Source of the DNA: an uncultured Ruminococcus sp.
Lineage (GTDB): Bacteria > Bacillota > Clostridia > Lachnospirales > Lachnospiraceae
DNA: 64,000 bases
NCBI GenBank assembly: GCA_900541505.1
Contig: UQKK01000007.1
Span: forward strand, 1 to 64,000
Direction: 5' to 3'
Shown: positions 43,838 to 52,699 of the stretch, piece after piece
How the letters are laid out: every line of letters starts with the position of its first letter
How positions within the stretch are numbered: position 1 is the first letter of the stretch
Position numbers and translations under genes: made by a program
Notes under the pieces: model-generated
Told to the model about the DNA's origin: nothing
The model's database searches: none
The model's input: the letters and a program-made list of their open reading frames with translations, nothing else

Positions 43838-45880
43838 TTATTTATAGGAAATAACGGTTGTCTCGCCGGCGATTGCATCGATACCTGCGTGCATACTAAC
43901 TTCAGAAGTATTTCCTTCTGCTGTGACAATCAGCATGGTCGTGCAAGGATGTCCTGCCGCCTTAATCTTCTCCGGGTCAAACTCTATCAGCGGCGCGCCG
44001 CATTTCACACGGTCGCCCTCTTTTACGAGCAGTTTAAATCCGTCTCCGTTCATATCCACGGTATCCACACCTACATGGATGAGGAGCTCCAGTCCGTTGT
44101 CCAGGGTCAGACCGCATGCGTGACCTGTCTCCGCCATCACCACACTGACCTCTACATCCGCCGGAGCCGTCACAACGGTATTTTCCGGCTCAAACGCGAT
44201 TCCATCGCCCATAATCTTCTGAGAAAATACATCGTCCGGCACTTCCTCGATAGGGATGACCTTACCTGTCAAAATTGCTTTCAGTTCCCCGGCGGAAGCC
44301 GCTGCTTTCTCCTCTGCTGCCCCACTGTTTGTTTCCGCTGCCCCACTGTCATCTGCTCCTGCCGCCGCGCTGCTGACTGTACCTGCCGCATTGCCGTCTG
44401 TCAGGGCTGCGCCTTCTGCTGTTTCTTTTGTATCAGCCGCCTGGTCTTTTCCGAATCTGTCTGCTGCGGACAGTTTGATTCTACCCACGATAAATGTGAG
44501 GATAAACGGAATCACAATCGCCACTGCCATGGCAAGCAGGAAAATTCCATAGTAGCTTGATTTAATGGAAAGGATACCTGGCAGACCGCCCACGCCGATA
44601 CTCAGCGCCTCAACGCCGAATCCGACGGAGATGACAGCCGCGCACGCGGAACCTATCATACCGCAAATGAGCGGGAATCCGTATTTTAAGTTGACACCGA
44701 ACAGCGCCGGCTCTGTGACGCCCAGGTAACAGGAGATACATGCCGGAACATTTACCTGCTGCGCGCGTTCGTTTTTCTTCTGCAATACACTCATCGCCAG
44801 CACACTGGAGCCCTGCGCGATATTGGACAGCGCAATCATGGGCCAGAGGATGGTGCTCTTAGCCGGAAGCGCGAGCATCTGGGAATCAATGGCATTGGTC
44901 ATATGGTGCAGACCTGTCATAACGACCGGAGCATACAAAAGACCGAATACACCCGCGAATATAAATCTGTAATTAGAGGTAAGTCCTGCATATACAACAT
45001 CAGCAATCGCATTTCCCACTGTCCAGCCAATGGGTCCGACTACCATGTGCGCGATAAATACAGCGGGAACCAATGAACAGAACGGTACAACAATCATGCT
45101 GATAACTGCCGGGCAGATTTTCCGGAAAAATTTCTCCAGATAAACGAGCACGAAGCCTGCCATCATCGCCGCGATGACCTGTCCCTGATACCCAATCATC
45201 TCCACCTTCGCAAACCCGAAATCCCACACCGGTATCTCGCCTGCCGGGGTGCTGGATACGTCAAATCCGTTTAAAAGCTGGGAGGATACAAGAGTAAGAC
45301 CCAGGATGATACCTAAAATCTGCGTGGTACCCATTTTCTTCGTGATGGACCAGACAATTCCCACCGGGAGCAGCCAGAACACGGCTTCTCCGATAAGCCA
45401 GAGGAAGCTGTCTACCCCTGCCCAGAACTGGGAAATCTCAATCAGTGTCTTGGTTCCGTCCTCAAAAAACTTAATCCCGTCAATCACATTGCGGAAACCC
45501 AGGACAAGACCGCCGCAGATGAGCGCAGGGATGATGGGCGCGAATATCTCACCCAAATTGCTCATAATCTTCTGGATGACATTCTGGTTATTCTTCGCCG
45601 CCTGTTTTGCCGCATCCTTGCTCACACCTTCAATACCCGCATATGCCGTAAATTCATTGTAGAAGGTAGACACGTCGTTTCCGATAATTACCTGATACTG
45701 TCCTGCCTGTGTAAATGTCCCCTTGACGCTGGGCAGTTCTTCAATCGCCTTTTCATCTGCCTTCTTCGCATCCACAAGGACAAAACGCATTCTCGTCATG
45801 CAGTGGGAAACTGCCTGGATATTTTCTTTCCCTCCGACGAGTGTCAGCAGACGCTGTACATCATTCTCATACTTTCCCAT
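43838..45880 (-). CDS. treP: Trehalose-specific PTS enzyme IIBCA
   Basis: A 680-residue PTS permease that imports and phosphorylates trehalose. Order of domains: IIB (residues about 1-85, phospho-Cys in AVSHCMTRMRFVL), IIC with about ten membrane segments (residues about 105-480), an Ala-rich linker near residues 490-545, and a C-terminal glucose-type IIA with the active His in LLIHVGVDTVDMNGDG. I use the ATG at 45880 with AGGAAGG upstream; a longer frame runs through the promoter. The fused IIA means no separate IIA protein is needed. Confidence 0.95.
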   Translation of the reverse strand: MGKYENDVQRLLTLVGGKENIQAVSHCMTRMRFVLVDAKKADEKAIEELPSVKGTFTQAGQYQVIIGNDVSTFYNEFTAYAGIEGVSKDAAKQAAKNNQNVIQKIMSNLGEIFAPIIPALICGGLVLGFRNVIDGIKFFEDGTKTLIEISQFWAGVDSFLWLIGEAVFWLLPVGIVWSITKKMGTTQILGIILGLTLVSSQLLNGFDVSSTPAGEIPVWDFGFAKVEMIGYQGQVIAAMMAGFVLVYLEKFFRKICPAVISMIVVPFCSLVPAVFIAHMVVGPIGWTVGNAIADVVYAGLTSNYRFIFAGVFGLLYAPVVMTGLHHMTNAIDSQMLALPAKSTILWPMIALSNIAQGSSVLAMSVLQKKNERAQQVNVPACISCYLGVTEPALFGVNLKYGFPLICGMIGSACAAVISVGFGVEALSIGVGGLPGILSIKSSYYGIFLLAMAVAIVIPFILTFIVGRIKLSAADRFGKDQAADTKETAEGAALTDGNAAGTVSSAAAGADDSGAAETNSGAAEEKAAASAGELKAILTGKVIPIEEVPDDVFSQKIMGDGIAFEPENTVVTAPADVEVSVVMAETGHACGLTLDNGLELLIHVGVDTVDMNGDGFKLLVKEGDRVKCGAPLIEFDPEKIKAAGHPCTTMLIVTAEGNTSEVSMHAGIDAIAGETTVISYK

Positions 45881-45925
45881 CGTATTGCCTTCCTTTCTCA
45901 TTTTCCTTTTCCATGTTATTCCAAC

Positions 45926-45970
45926 TTGTTTGAACAACTTAAATATACCACGCTTGTTTAAACATGTCAA
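45926..45970 (-). promoter_or_regulatory. treP promoter with two operators
   Basis: On the minus strand TTGACA (45965-45970) and TATATT (45942-45947) are 17 bases apart. The palindrome TGTTTAAACA (in 45953-45966) fills the spacer, and TTGTTTGAACAA (45926-45937) lies just downstream of the -10. Binding of the divergent GntR-type regulator to both sites would block the polymerase. Confidence 0.85.
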
Positions 45971-45989
45971 TAAAAAAGTAACAAATTGC

Positions 45990-46040
45990 TTGCATTTTAC
46001 AATTGACATTTATATAATGTCCTTAAGATGTTTAAACAAG
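45990..46040 (+). promoter_or_regulatory. treR promoter and operator
   Basis: TTGCAT (45990-45995) and TATAAT (46013-46018) are 17 bases apart. A third operator, GATGTTTAAACAAG (46027-46040), is an inverted copy of the one in the treP spacer and covers the expected transcription start, implying autoregulation. Confidence 0.8.
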
Positions 46041-46054
46041 AAGAGGTGGGGAAG

Positions 46055-46780
46055 ATGCCCAAAGCAAAGTACGACCATATTTATAAGGATTTGAAGGAAA
46101 AGATTGAGACAGAGTTCTACCTTTACCAGGAACTGCTGCCCTCAGAAAATACACTGATAAAGGAATATGACTGTTCCCGCAACACCGTGCGCCGGGCAAT
46201 CGCCGGGCTGACAGCGGACGGTTATGTCAAGCCCATGCACGGCAAAGGCGTGCGCAATATTTTCCGTCCAATCGAGCAGACTGCATTTACTGTAGGCGGG
46301 ATTGAGTCCTTTCAGGAGTCCGCCGTGAGGAACAATCAGAGACCCTTTACAAAAGTACTGCAGTTCTCCGAAATCACCGCGGATGCCAAGGTGGAGAAAA
46401 GAACCGGTTTCCGGCAGGGGGACGTTCTCTATTATATCCAGCGCCTCCGGTATTTAGACGGGGAACCGCTGATTCTGGACCACAATTATTTTTTGAAGGA
46501 AATGACTCCGGGACTGACAAGGGAGATTGCAGAGCACTCCGTCTATGATTTTCTGGAAAATACACTGAATATCACCATTTCCACGAGCAAACGGACCCTG
46601 ACTGTGGAAAAGATGACGCAGGTAGATGAAGCCTACCTGGATATGAAAGATTACAACTGCATGGCTGTGATATCAAGCCAGACCTATGATGACAACGGGA
46701 TTCAGTTCGAGTATACCCAGTCCCGCCACCGCCCCGATTACTTCCGTTTCCAGGACGTGGCATCGAGAAAACACCTCTAA
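46055..46780 (+). CDS. treR: Trehalose operon repressor, GntR family
   Basis: A 241-residue GntR/HutC-type regulator: winged helix at residues about 1-70 (LLPSENTLIKEYDCSRNTVR) and a UTRA effector domain (residues about 90-235). TreR proteins are released from DNA by trehalose-6-phosphate. I use the ATG at 46055 after AAGAGGTGGGGAAG; the in-frame ATG at 46028 falls inside an operator. It is divergent from treP/treC. Confidence 0.92.
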   Translation: MPKAKYDHIYKDLKEKIETEFYLYQELLPSENTLIKEYDCSRNTVRRAIAGLTADGYVKPMHGKGVRNIFRPIEQTAFTVGGIESFQESAVRNNQRPFTKVLQFSEITADAKVEKRTGFRQGDVLYYIQRLRYLDGEPLILDHNYFLKEMTPGLTREIAEHSVYDFLENTLNITISTSKRTLTVEKMTQVDEAYLDMKDYNCMAVISSQTYDDNGIQFEYTQSRHRPDYFRFQDVASRKHL

Positions 46781-46811
46781 ACAAAGATGGCGGACATTGC
46801 ATAAGACAGGC

Positions 46812-46879
46812 AGGGATTACATGAAACGAGCGGGATTGCGTGAAACAAGCAGGAATTGTACGAAACGAGCGGGTATTGC
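46812..46879 (+). repeat. Tandem 19/20-bp repeat after treR
   Basis: Three and a half imperfect copies of a unit close to GGGATTGCATGAAACGAGC follow one another. The last partial copy (GGGTATTGC) is the left arm of the treR terminator, so the array appears to have grown from the terminator stem. Confidence 0.7.
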
Positions 46880-46935
46880 TTCTCCTTCTCCGGCTGTACC
46901 GGAATTTCAGGGGAAGCAATACCCGCCCGTTTTCT
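46870..46935 (+). terminator. treR terminator
   Basis: CGGGTATTGCTTC (46870-46882) and its perfect complement (46913-46925) form a 13-pair stem, followed by CCCGTTTTC. An inner GGCTGTACC-type hairpin fills the loop. It lies between convergent treR and metG. Confidence 0.75.
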
Positions 46936-46977
46936 TATGTCTGTCTCATCTTCTCAGTTTGTCTATCTCCTATCCGC

Positions 46978-48879
46978 CTAGCAGATTTCCGCTCCCGCCG
47001 GCATATCCTTTTCCGGTGTGACAAGTGCCAGATTTCCCTTGTCATCCTCCGCGCAGAGGAGCATACCTTCTGACAAGACTCCCGCCAGCTTCGCAGGTTT
47101 TAAATTTACCAGTACCATGACTTTTTTGCCTACCATCTCTTCCGGAGTGTAGTGGGCTTTGATACCGGACACAATCTGTTTTACCTGACTGCCAATCTTT
47201 ACCTGGGAGCAGAGCAGTTTTTTCGATTTTTTCACTTCCTCGCAGGCGATAATCTCTCCTACCTGGAACTGCATTGCCCCGAACTGCTCAAATGTAATTT
47301 CCGGCTTCGCCTCGATATCAATGACCGGACCTTCCTCTTTTTCTTCTTCCACCGGAGGATGGAGTTCTTCTACCTTTTTCAGCACTTCTTCTACGTCCAG
47401 TCTCTGGAACAGAATCTCCGGCTTCTCTGTCACATGTCCGTCTCCGAGCTGCTCCGCGATTTTCTCACTGGTGGACGGCATGAAGGACTCCAGAAGTTTT
47501 GCTCCCGCAGAAATTCCCTGTATCAGATTCCAGAGAACTGTCTCCAGACGGTCCTTTTTCGCCTCGTCTTTTGCCAGTACCCACGGCATCGTCTCGTCAA
47601 TATATTTGTTGCAGCGTTTGAACAGGTTGAAGATTTCTGTGATGGCATCTGCCACGCGCAGTTCCTCCATCTTCGCCTCCACCGCTTTGGGAGTCTCCTC
47701 GATAACGCGCTTCAAATCCGCGTCCACTTCCTCGGCTGCGCCTTTATCTGTCACGGTTCCGCCGAAATATTTGTTTGTCATGGATACCGTACGGTTTACC
47801 AGGTTTCCGAGGGTATTCGCCAAGTCGGAATTTAAACGCTCTACCATCAGTTCCCAGGAAATAACCCCGTCATTCTCAAAGGGCATCTCATGGAGTACGA
47901 AATAACGCACCGCATCCACTCCGAAGAAATCTACCAGCTCATCCGCATACAGTACATTTCCTTTGGATTTGCTCATCTTGCCGTCCCCCTGCAAAAGCCA
48001 CGGATGTCCGAAGACCTGTTTCGGCAGAGGCAGTCCCAGTGCCATCAGGAAAATTGGCCAGTAAATCGTATGGAAACGGATGATGTCTTTTCCAATCAAA
48101 TGCAAATCCGCCGGCCACAGCTTGTTGAACTGCTCTGTACTGCCGCCCTCACAGTCATACCCGATTCCTGTGATATAGTTTGTCAGCGCATCCAGCCATA
48201 CATAAATCACGTGTTTATCGTCAAAATCCACCGGGATTCCCCATTTGAAGGAGGTTCTGGATACACAGAGGTCCTGCAGACCCGGCAGAAGGAAGTTATT
48301 CATCATTTCGTTCTTGCGGGAAACAGGCTGTATAAATTCCGGGTGGGTGTTGATATGCTCAATCAGTCTGTCCGCATATTTGCTCATTTTAAAGAAATAA
48401 GCCTCTTCTTTGGCAGGCTGAACCTCCCGCCCGCAGTCCGGACATTTGCCGTCCACAAGCTGGGACTCTGTAAAGAAGGATTCACAGGGAGTACAGTACA
48501 TTCCCTCGTAGTACCCTTTGTAGATATCCCCCTGCTCATACAGCTTTTTGAAAATCTTCTGCACCTGCTTCTCATGGTCGTCGTCCGTTGTACGGATGAA
48601 TTTGTCATAGGAGGTATCCATCAAATCCCAGATTCTCTTAATCTCCGCAGATACATTGTCTACAAATTCCTTTGGCGTGATTCCCGCTTCCTCCGCCTTT
48701 AATTCAATCTTCTGCCCGTGTTCATCCGTCCCTGTCTGGAAGAATACATCGTATCCCTGACTCCTCTTGTAACGTGCAATCGCATCGGCGAGCACAATCT
48801 CGTATGTGTTCCCGATATGCGGTTTGCCGGATGTGTAGGCAATCGCCGTTGTGATATAATATTTTGGTTTCTCTGACAT
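46978..48879 (-). CDS. metG: Methionyl-tRNA synthetase
   Basis: Charges tRNA-Met in the cytosol. The 633 residues include the HIGH-type motif AYTSGKPHIGNTYE, a zinc knuckle (CTPCESFF and CPDC), the KMSKS loop, an anticodon-binding helical domain and a C-terminal EMAP-like tRNA-binding domain starting ITFEQFGAMQFQVGEIIAC. The ATG at 48879 follows AAGGAGAGAGAAG; the open frame upstream is repeat DNA. Expression is controlled by the T-box leader upstream. Confidence 0.97.
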   Translation of the reverse strand: MSEKPKYYITTAIAYTSGKPHIGNTYEIVLADAIARYKRSQGYDVFFQTGTDEHGQKIELKAEEAGITPKEFVDNVSAEIKRIWDLMDTSYDKFIRTTDDDHEKQVQKIFKKLYEQGDIYKGYYEGMYCTPCESFFTESQLVDGKCPDCGREVQPAKEEAYFFKMSKYADRLIEHINTHPEFIQPVSRKNEMMNNFLLPGLQDLCVSRTSFKWGIPVDFDDKHVIYVWLDALTNYITGIGYDCEGGSTEQFNKLWPADLHLIGKDIIRFHTIYWPIFLMALGLPLPKQVFGHPWLLQGDGKMSKSKGNVLYADELVDFFGVDAVRYFVLHEMPFENDGVISWELMVERLNSDLANTLGNLVNRTVSMTNKYFGGTVTDKGAAEEVDADLKRVIEETPKAVEAKMEELRVADAITEIFNLFKRCNKYIDETMPWVLAKDEAKKDRLETVLWNLIQGISAGAKLLESFMPSTSEKIAEQLGDGHVTEKPEILFQRLDVEEVLKKVEELHPPVEEEKEEGPVIDIEAKPEITFEQFGAMQFQVGEIIACEEVKKSKKLLCSQVKIGSQVKQIVSGIKAHYTPEEMVGKKVMVLVNLKPAKLAGVLSEGMLLCAEDDKGNLALVTPEKDMPAGAEIC

Positions 48880-48910
48880 ACTTCTCTCTCCTTTGAATCT
48901 AAAATAAATC

Positions 48911-49036
48911 GTTCCGTTTACGGAACTTTCGCGCCGGGCGCGGTCGCTTCGGCGACACCTTTTCCTCTTCGCGCCCGTGCGCATCGCACGGATTTTTTAT
49001 TCAATGGGGAACGAAGTTTCCCATTGAATAAAAAAA
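48911..49036 (-). repeat. Terminator-abutting hairpin repeat, copy 1
   Basis: About 126 bases made of consecutive hairpins: GTTCCGTTTACGGAAC, the GGTCGCTTCGGCGAC stem, CCGTGCGCATCGCACGG, and a long stem around GAACGAAGTTTC ending AATAAAAAAA. It is roughly 75-80 percent similar by eye to 55032-55155. It occupies the metG leader between the T-box terminator and the start codon. Confidence 0.75.
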
Positions 49037-49338
49037 TCCCGTCTTCTATAAAGAAGACGGGTCATAACCGTGGTACCACTTCTTGGTTCATCCCTGCCTC
49101 TCGGCAGAGACCTCAGTAAGTGCCTGAACACTTGCCGCTGTAATGGGCGGACCCATCACATACTTACATGGAAAATTCACATGTGCAGAACTCTCTGCTG
49201 CTTTTCGTTCCTTTCCAGCTCGTATGTGCTGCTCAAAAGCCATCTTCCGCCAGTCTCCATACATCCCCTCTCACCTGCCGGGATTCTCTGTGATATATCC
49301 AAAGGCGTACTCTCTTTTTCATCGCTTTTCGTTATTGT
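49029..49338 (-). promoter_or_regulatory. T-box leader of metG (Met specifier)
   Basis: On the minus strand the T-box sequence AAGTGGTACCACGG lies at 49068-49081, followed by the terminator CCCGTCTTC/GAAGACGGG (49038-49061) and seven Ts. Stem I lies at about 49190-49330, with ATG at 49241-49243 in the expected specifier position. Uncharged tRNA-Met should favour readthrough into metG. Confidence 0.9.
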
Positions 49339-49345
49339 AGTGAAA

Positions 49346-49375
49346 ATCGTAACACAAAAAACTTTCGTTTGTCAA
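49346..49375 (-). promoter_or_regulatory. metG promoter
   Basis: On the minus strand TTGACA (49370-49375) and TACGAT (49346-49351) are 18 bases apart, placing the start point just before T-box stem I. Confidence 0.75.
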
Positions 49376-49395
49376 GCCCAAAGGCAGCCCCTATT

Positions 49396-49422
49396 TCAAA
49401 TCCGTATTTTGAAGTCTTCGTA
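49396..49422 (-). repeat. Duplicate of the nspC 3' end
   Basis: On the minus strand this segment encodes YEDFKIRI and a stop, almost the same as the last codons of nspC (YEDFKMRI and stop, 49461-49487), 65 bases downstream. Four substitutions are visible between the copies. It looks like a scar from gene duplication or replacement of the 3' end. Confidence 0.6.
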
Positions 49423-49460
49423 TCAGCAGACGCAAAACGCCGCTGTGAACTTTCAAAATT

Positions 49461-50612
49461 CTAAATCCGCATTTTAAAGTCCTCATACCCGAAGCGCTTC
49501 ACAACTTCAAAGCTTCCGTCCCCTTTTTCCAGAACGATGTCGGGAAGTTTCATACCGTTAAAGGTATTATTCTTCACCATCGTATAAATCGCCATATCCT
49601 GAAATTCCAGCCGGTCGCCGCATTTTAGAGGAGCGGCAAACGCATAGTCCCCGATTACGTCCCCTGCCAGGCAGGTGGGACCTGCCAGCCGGTATACATA
49701 GGGCTTGTCTTTCATGCTCTCTTTTTCCGCCGGGTTTCCGGAACCTTTTAGAGGCGGACGATACGGCATCTCCAGCACGTCGGGCATATGGCAGGCTGCG
49801 GAGGCATCCAGGATGGCAATGGAAATGTCGTTTTCCACTATCTCCATCACTTCTGTCAGCAGGATTCCCGCATTTAAGGCAACCGCCTCCCCCGGCTCCA
49901 GATAGACGGAAACGCCGTAAGTATCCTGCATATGCCGGATACATGTTTTCAGCAATTCCTTGTCATACCCTTCTCTGGTGATATGGTGCCCGCCGCCGAA
50001 ATTCAGCCATTTCATCTGGCGCAGCCAGCCGCCGAACTTTTCTTCCACCGCATCCAGCGTGGTTTTTAAGTCATCCGCGTCCTGCTCGCAGAGGGTATGG
50101 AAATGCAGTCCATCTACCCCCTCCAGCAGCTCGTCTGTTATCTGTTCCGCCGTTGTTCCCAGGCGCGAACCCGGAGCGCAGGGGTCATAAATGGCATGCC
50201 CCTCCTGGGTGGAGCATTGGGGATTGATGCGCAGCCCCACGCTCTTTCCCGCGCTTAAGACTCTCTCTTTATATTTCTGAAGCTGTCCCGGAGAATTGAA
50301 AATAATATGGTCACAGTAACGGATGATATCATCCATTTCCTCCTCCCGGTATGACGGAGAGAAGATATGATTTTCCTTTCCCATCTCCTCAAATCCCAGC
50401 CGCGCTTCATAAAGCCCGCTGGCTGTCGTACCGTCCAGATACTCTCCAATCAGAGGGTACAGGCTGTACATGGAAAATGCTTTCTGCGCCAGCAGAATCT
50501 TACATCCGGTCTCCCGGCAGATTTCCTGAAGCTGTCTTACATTCTCCCGGATTTTTGCTTCCTGTATGATATAGCAGGGCGTGCGCAGCCCGCTCTTTGT
50601 CAGTACGCTCAT
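49461..50612 (-). CDS. nspC: Carboxynorspermidine decarboxylase
   Basis: A 383-residue PLP fold III decarboxylase that removes CO2 from carboxynorspermidine or carboxyspermidine. The PLP lysine is in ILLAQKAFSMYSLYPL, with LNFGGGHHITREGYD and the C-terminal AGPTCLAGDVIGDYAF motif that contributes the partner active-site Cys. The start is the ATG at 50612 after GGAG; five bases separate it from the upstream stop. It completes the aspartate-semialdehyde-dependent route to a triamine. Confidence 0.94.
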   Translation of the reverse strand: MSVLTKSGLRTPCYIIQEAKIRENVRQLQEICRETGCKILLAQKAFSMYSLYPLIGEYLDGTTASGLYEARLGFEEMGKENHIFSPSYREEEMDDIIRYCDHIIFNSPGQLQKYKERVLSAGKSVGLRINPQCSTQEGHAIYDPCAPGSRLGTTAEQITDELLEGVDGLHFHTLCEQDADDLKTTLDAVEEKFGGWLRQMKWLNFGGGHHITREGYDKELLKTCIRHMQDTYGVSVYLEPGEAVALNAGILLTEVMEIVENDISIAILDASAACHMPDVLEMPYRPPLKGSGNPAEKESMKDKPYVYRLAGPTCLAGDVIGDYAFAAPLKCGDRLEFQDMAIYTMVKNNTFNGMKLPDIVLEKGDGSFEVVKRFGYEDFKMRI

Positions 50613-50616
50613 ATGA

Positions 50617-51819
50617 TTACTCCACCAAGTCAGGATTTTCACTGATTTCCCAGGGCAGTCCCCAGCGATTCAGGGCATCCATGAACGGGTCGGGGTCGAA
50701 TTCTTCCATGTTGTAGACGCCCGGCTTTTTCCATGTCCCGGTCATCACCATCATTGCCCCAATCATCGCCGGCACTCCAGTCGTGTACGCCACTGCCTGG
50801 GAGCCGACTTCCTTATAGCACTCCTGGTGGTCGCATGTATTGTAAATGTAGAGCTTCTTTTCCTGTCCGTCTTTCTTTCCGATGAAAATACATCCAATGT
50901 TTGTCTTACCCTTTGTGCGCGGACCAAGTGATGACGGGTCCGGGAGCACTGCCTTTAAAAACTGCAAAGGCACGATTTCCTGTCCGTTGTACATGATAGG
51001 CTCGATAGAGGTCATTCCCACATTCTCCAGACAGCGCAGATGGGTCAGATAGCTCTCCCCGAATGTCATGAAGAAACGGATTCTCTTGATTCCCGGAATA
51101 TTGAGAGCGAGTGATTCTATCTCCTCGTGATGGAGCAGATACATATCCTTTTCCCCGATTTCCGGGAAATCATAGACTCTCTTGATTTCCATGGGCTTTG
51201 TCTCCACCCAGTGCCCGTCCTCCCAGTAGGAGCCGTTTGCCGACACTTCCCGGATGTTAATTTCCGGGTTGAAATTGGTGGCGAAGGGATAGCCATGGTC
51301 TCCTGCATTGCAGTCCAGGATATCAATATAGTTTATTTCGTCAAAATAATGTTTCAGCGCATAGGCGGAGAAAACACTCGTTACCCCTGGGTCAAATCCA
51401 CTGCCGAGCAGCGCCGTAAGCCCTGCTTTCTCGAATTTCTCCCGGTAAGCCCACTGCCATTTATACTCAAATTTCGCCGTATCCTCCGGCTCGTAATTCG
51501 CCGTGTCAATATAATGCACTCCCGCAGCAAGGCAGGCATCCATAATCGTCAAATCCTGATAGGGGAGCGCCAGATTCAGCACTACTTCCGGTTTCTCTCG
51601 TTTTATCAGCTCTGTGAGTTCCTCTGCATTGTCCGCATCTACCTGCGCGGTCGTAATCTTTGTCTTTGTACTTCCCTGAAGCTTCTCCTTGAGCGCGTCA
51701 CATTTTGACACGGTTCTGCTGGCAATGCACAGCTCTGAAAACACCTCATCATTCTGACAAATCTTATGAATCGCCACACTCGCTACGCCGCCGCAGCCAA
51801 TCACCATAACTTTTCCCAT
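50617..51819 (-). CDS. Carboxynorspermidine (carboxyspermidine) dehydrogenase
   Basis: A 400-residue saccharopine-dehydrogenase-like enzyme. It starts MGKVMVIGCGGVASVAIHKI (Rossmann fold for NADPH) and contains GSGFDPGVTSVFSAYALKHY and AYTTGVPAMIGAMMV. It reductively condenses aspartate semialdehyde with putrescine or diaminopropane. Its place next to nspC supports this over lysine metabolism. I use the ATG at 51819; the GTG three codons earlier follows the GGA of the ribosome site directly. Confidence 0.92.
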   Translation of the reverse strand: MGKVMVIGCGGVASVAIHKICQNDEVFSELCIASRTVSKCDALKEKLQGSTKTKITTAQVDADNAEELTELIKREKPEVVLNLALPYQDLTIMDACLAAGVHYIDTANYEPEDTAKFEYKWQWAYREKFEKAGLTALLGSGFDPGVTSVFSAYALKHYFDEINYIDILDCNAGDHGYPFATNFNPEINIREVSANGSYWEDGHWVETKPMEIKRVYDFPEIGEKDMYLLHHEEIESLALNIPGIKRIRFFMTFGESYLTHLRCLENVGMTSIEPIMYNGQEIVPLQFLKAVLPDPSSLGPRTKGKTNIGCIFIGKKDGQEKKLYIYNTCDHQECYKEVGSQAVAYTTGVPAMIGAMMVMTGTWKKPGVYNMEEFDPDPFMDALNRWGLPWEISENPDLVE

Positions 51820-51841
51820 ATTTTCCACTCCTTCTTCATTT

Positions 51842-52699
51842 TTATATTGCTATCAGCATTTCCCGGATAATCTTACACGCCACCGCTGTCGATACCCCGC
51901 TCTGGTCATAGGGCGGACACAGCTCGTTGACATCGCAGCCAATCAGATGACACTGGCTTACCACTTTTGTCACCGCATGCATAAGGCTCATGAAGCTGAC
52001 TCCGCCCGGTTCCGGCGTCCCTGTGCCGGGGAAAAAGGACGGGTCCAGCACATCCAAATCCACAGTAAAATACACCGGAACATGTTCTTTCTTCAATGCA
52101 GCAAGGGTATCCTCCAGCCCTTCCAGACAAAACGGATGGAAGTCGGTGTGTCCTGCCTTCGCCCACTCAAACTCCTCTTTCTCACCGGAACGGATTCCAA
52201 ACTGATGGATACGCCCGTCCCCCAAAATGTCCCAGCAGCGGCGAAGTACACATGCATGGGAGAGTTCCACGCCCAGATAGTCTTGCCGCAAATCAGTATG
52301 CGCATCAAAATGGATGATGTGCATGTCCGGATATTTCTCTGCCGCCGCGCGCACGCTTCCCAGTGTCACCAGATGTTCCCCGCCAATCATAAAGGGGAGC
52401 TTTTCATCTTTCAGAATCTGCGCGGTGCACGCCTCAATCTCTTTTAACACCAGCGAAGAGTCCCCGATAGCCAGTTCCAAATCTCCGCAGTCAAAAATTC
52501 TTTTCTCTGTCAAATCCGCATCCTGGTAGGGACTGTATGTCTCTAATCCATAAGAGTCGCTGCGGATGGACTGCCCGGCAAAACGGGTTCCCGGACGGAA
52601 GGATGTGGTTGAGTCAAAGGGCGCTCCGAACAGCACAATATCCGCCTCCTCATATTCCGCATCACATCCCATAAAGTTTGTAATATTCTTATTCCACAT
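51842..52699 (-). CDS. speB: Agmatinase
   Basis: Hydrolyses agmatine to putrescine and urea. 285 residues of the ureohydrolase family, with binuclear manganese ligands visible in GGEHLVTLGSV, IIHFDAHTDLR and VDLDVLDPSFFPGTGTPEPG. It overlaps speE by 11 bases. It follows directly from the arginine decarboxylase step encoded upstream. Confidence 0.95.
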   Translation of the reverse strand: MWNKNITNFMGCDAEYEEADIVLFGAPFDSTTSFRPGTRFAGQSIRSDSYGLETYSPYQDADLTEKRIFDCGDLELAIGDSSLVLKEIEACTAQILKDEKLPFMIGGEHLVTLGSVRAAAEKYPDMHIIHFDAHTDLRQDYLGVELSHACVLRRCWDILGDGRIHQFGIRSGEKEEFEWAKAGHTDFHPFCLEGLEDTLAALKKEHVPVYFTVDLDVLDPSFFPGTGTPEPGGVSFMSLMHAVTKVVSQCHLIGCDVNELCPPYDQSGVSTAVACKIIREMLIAI

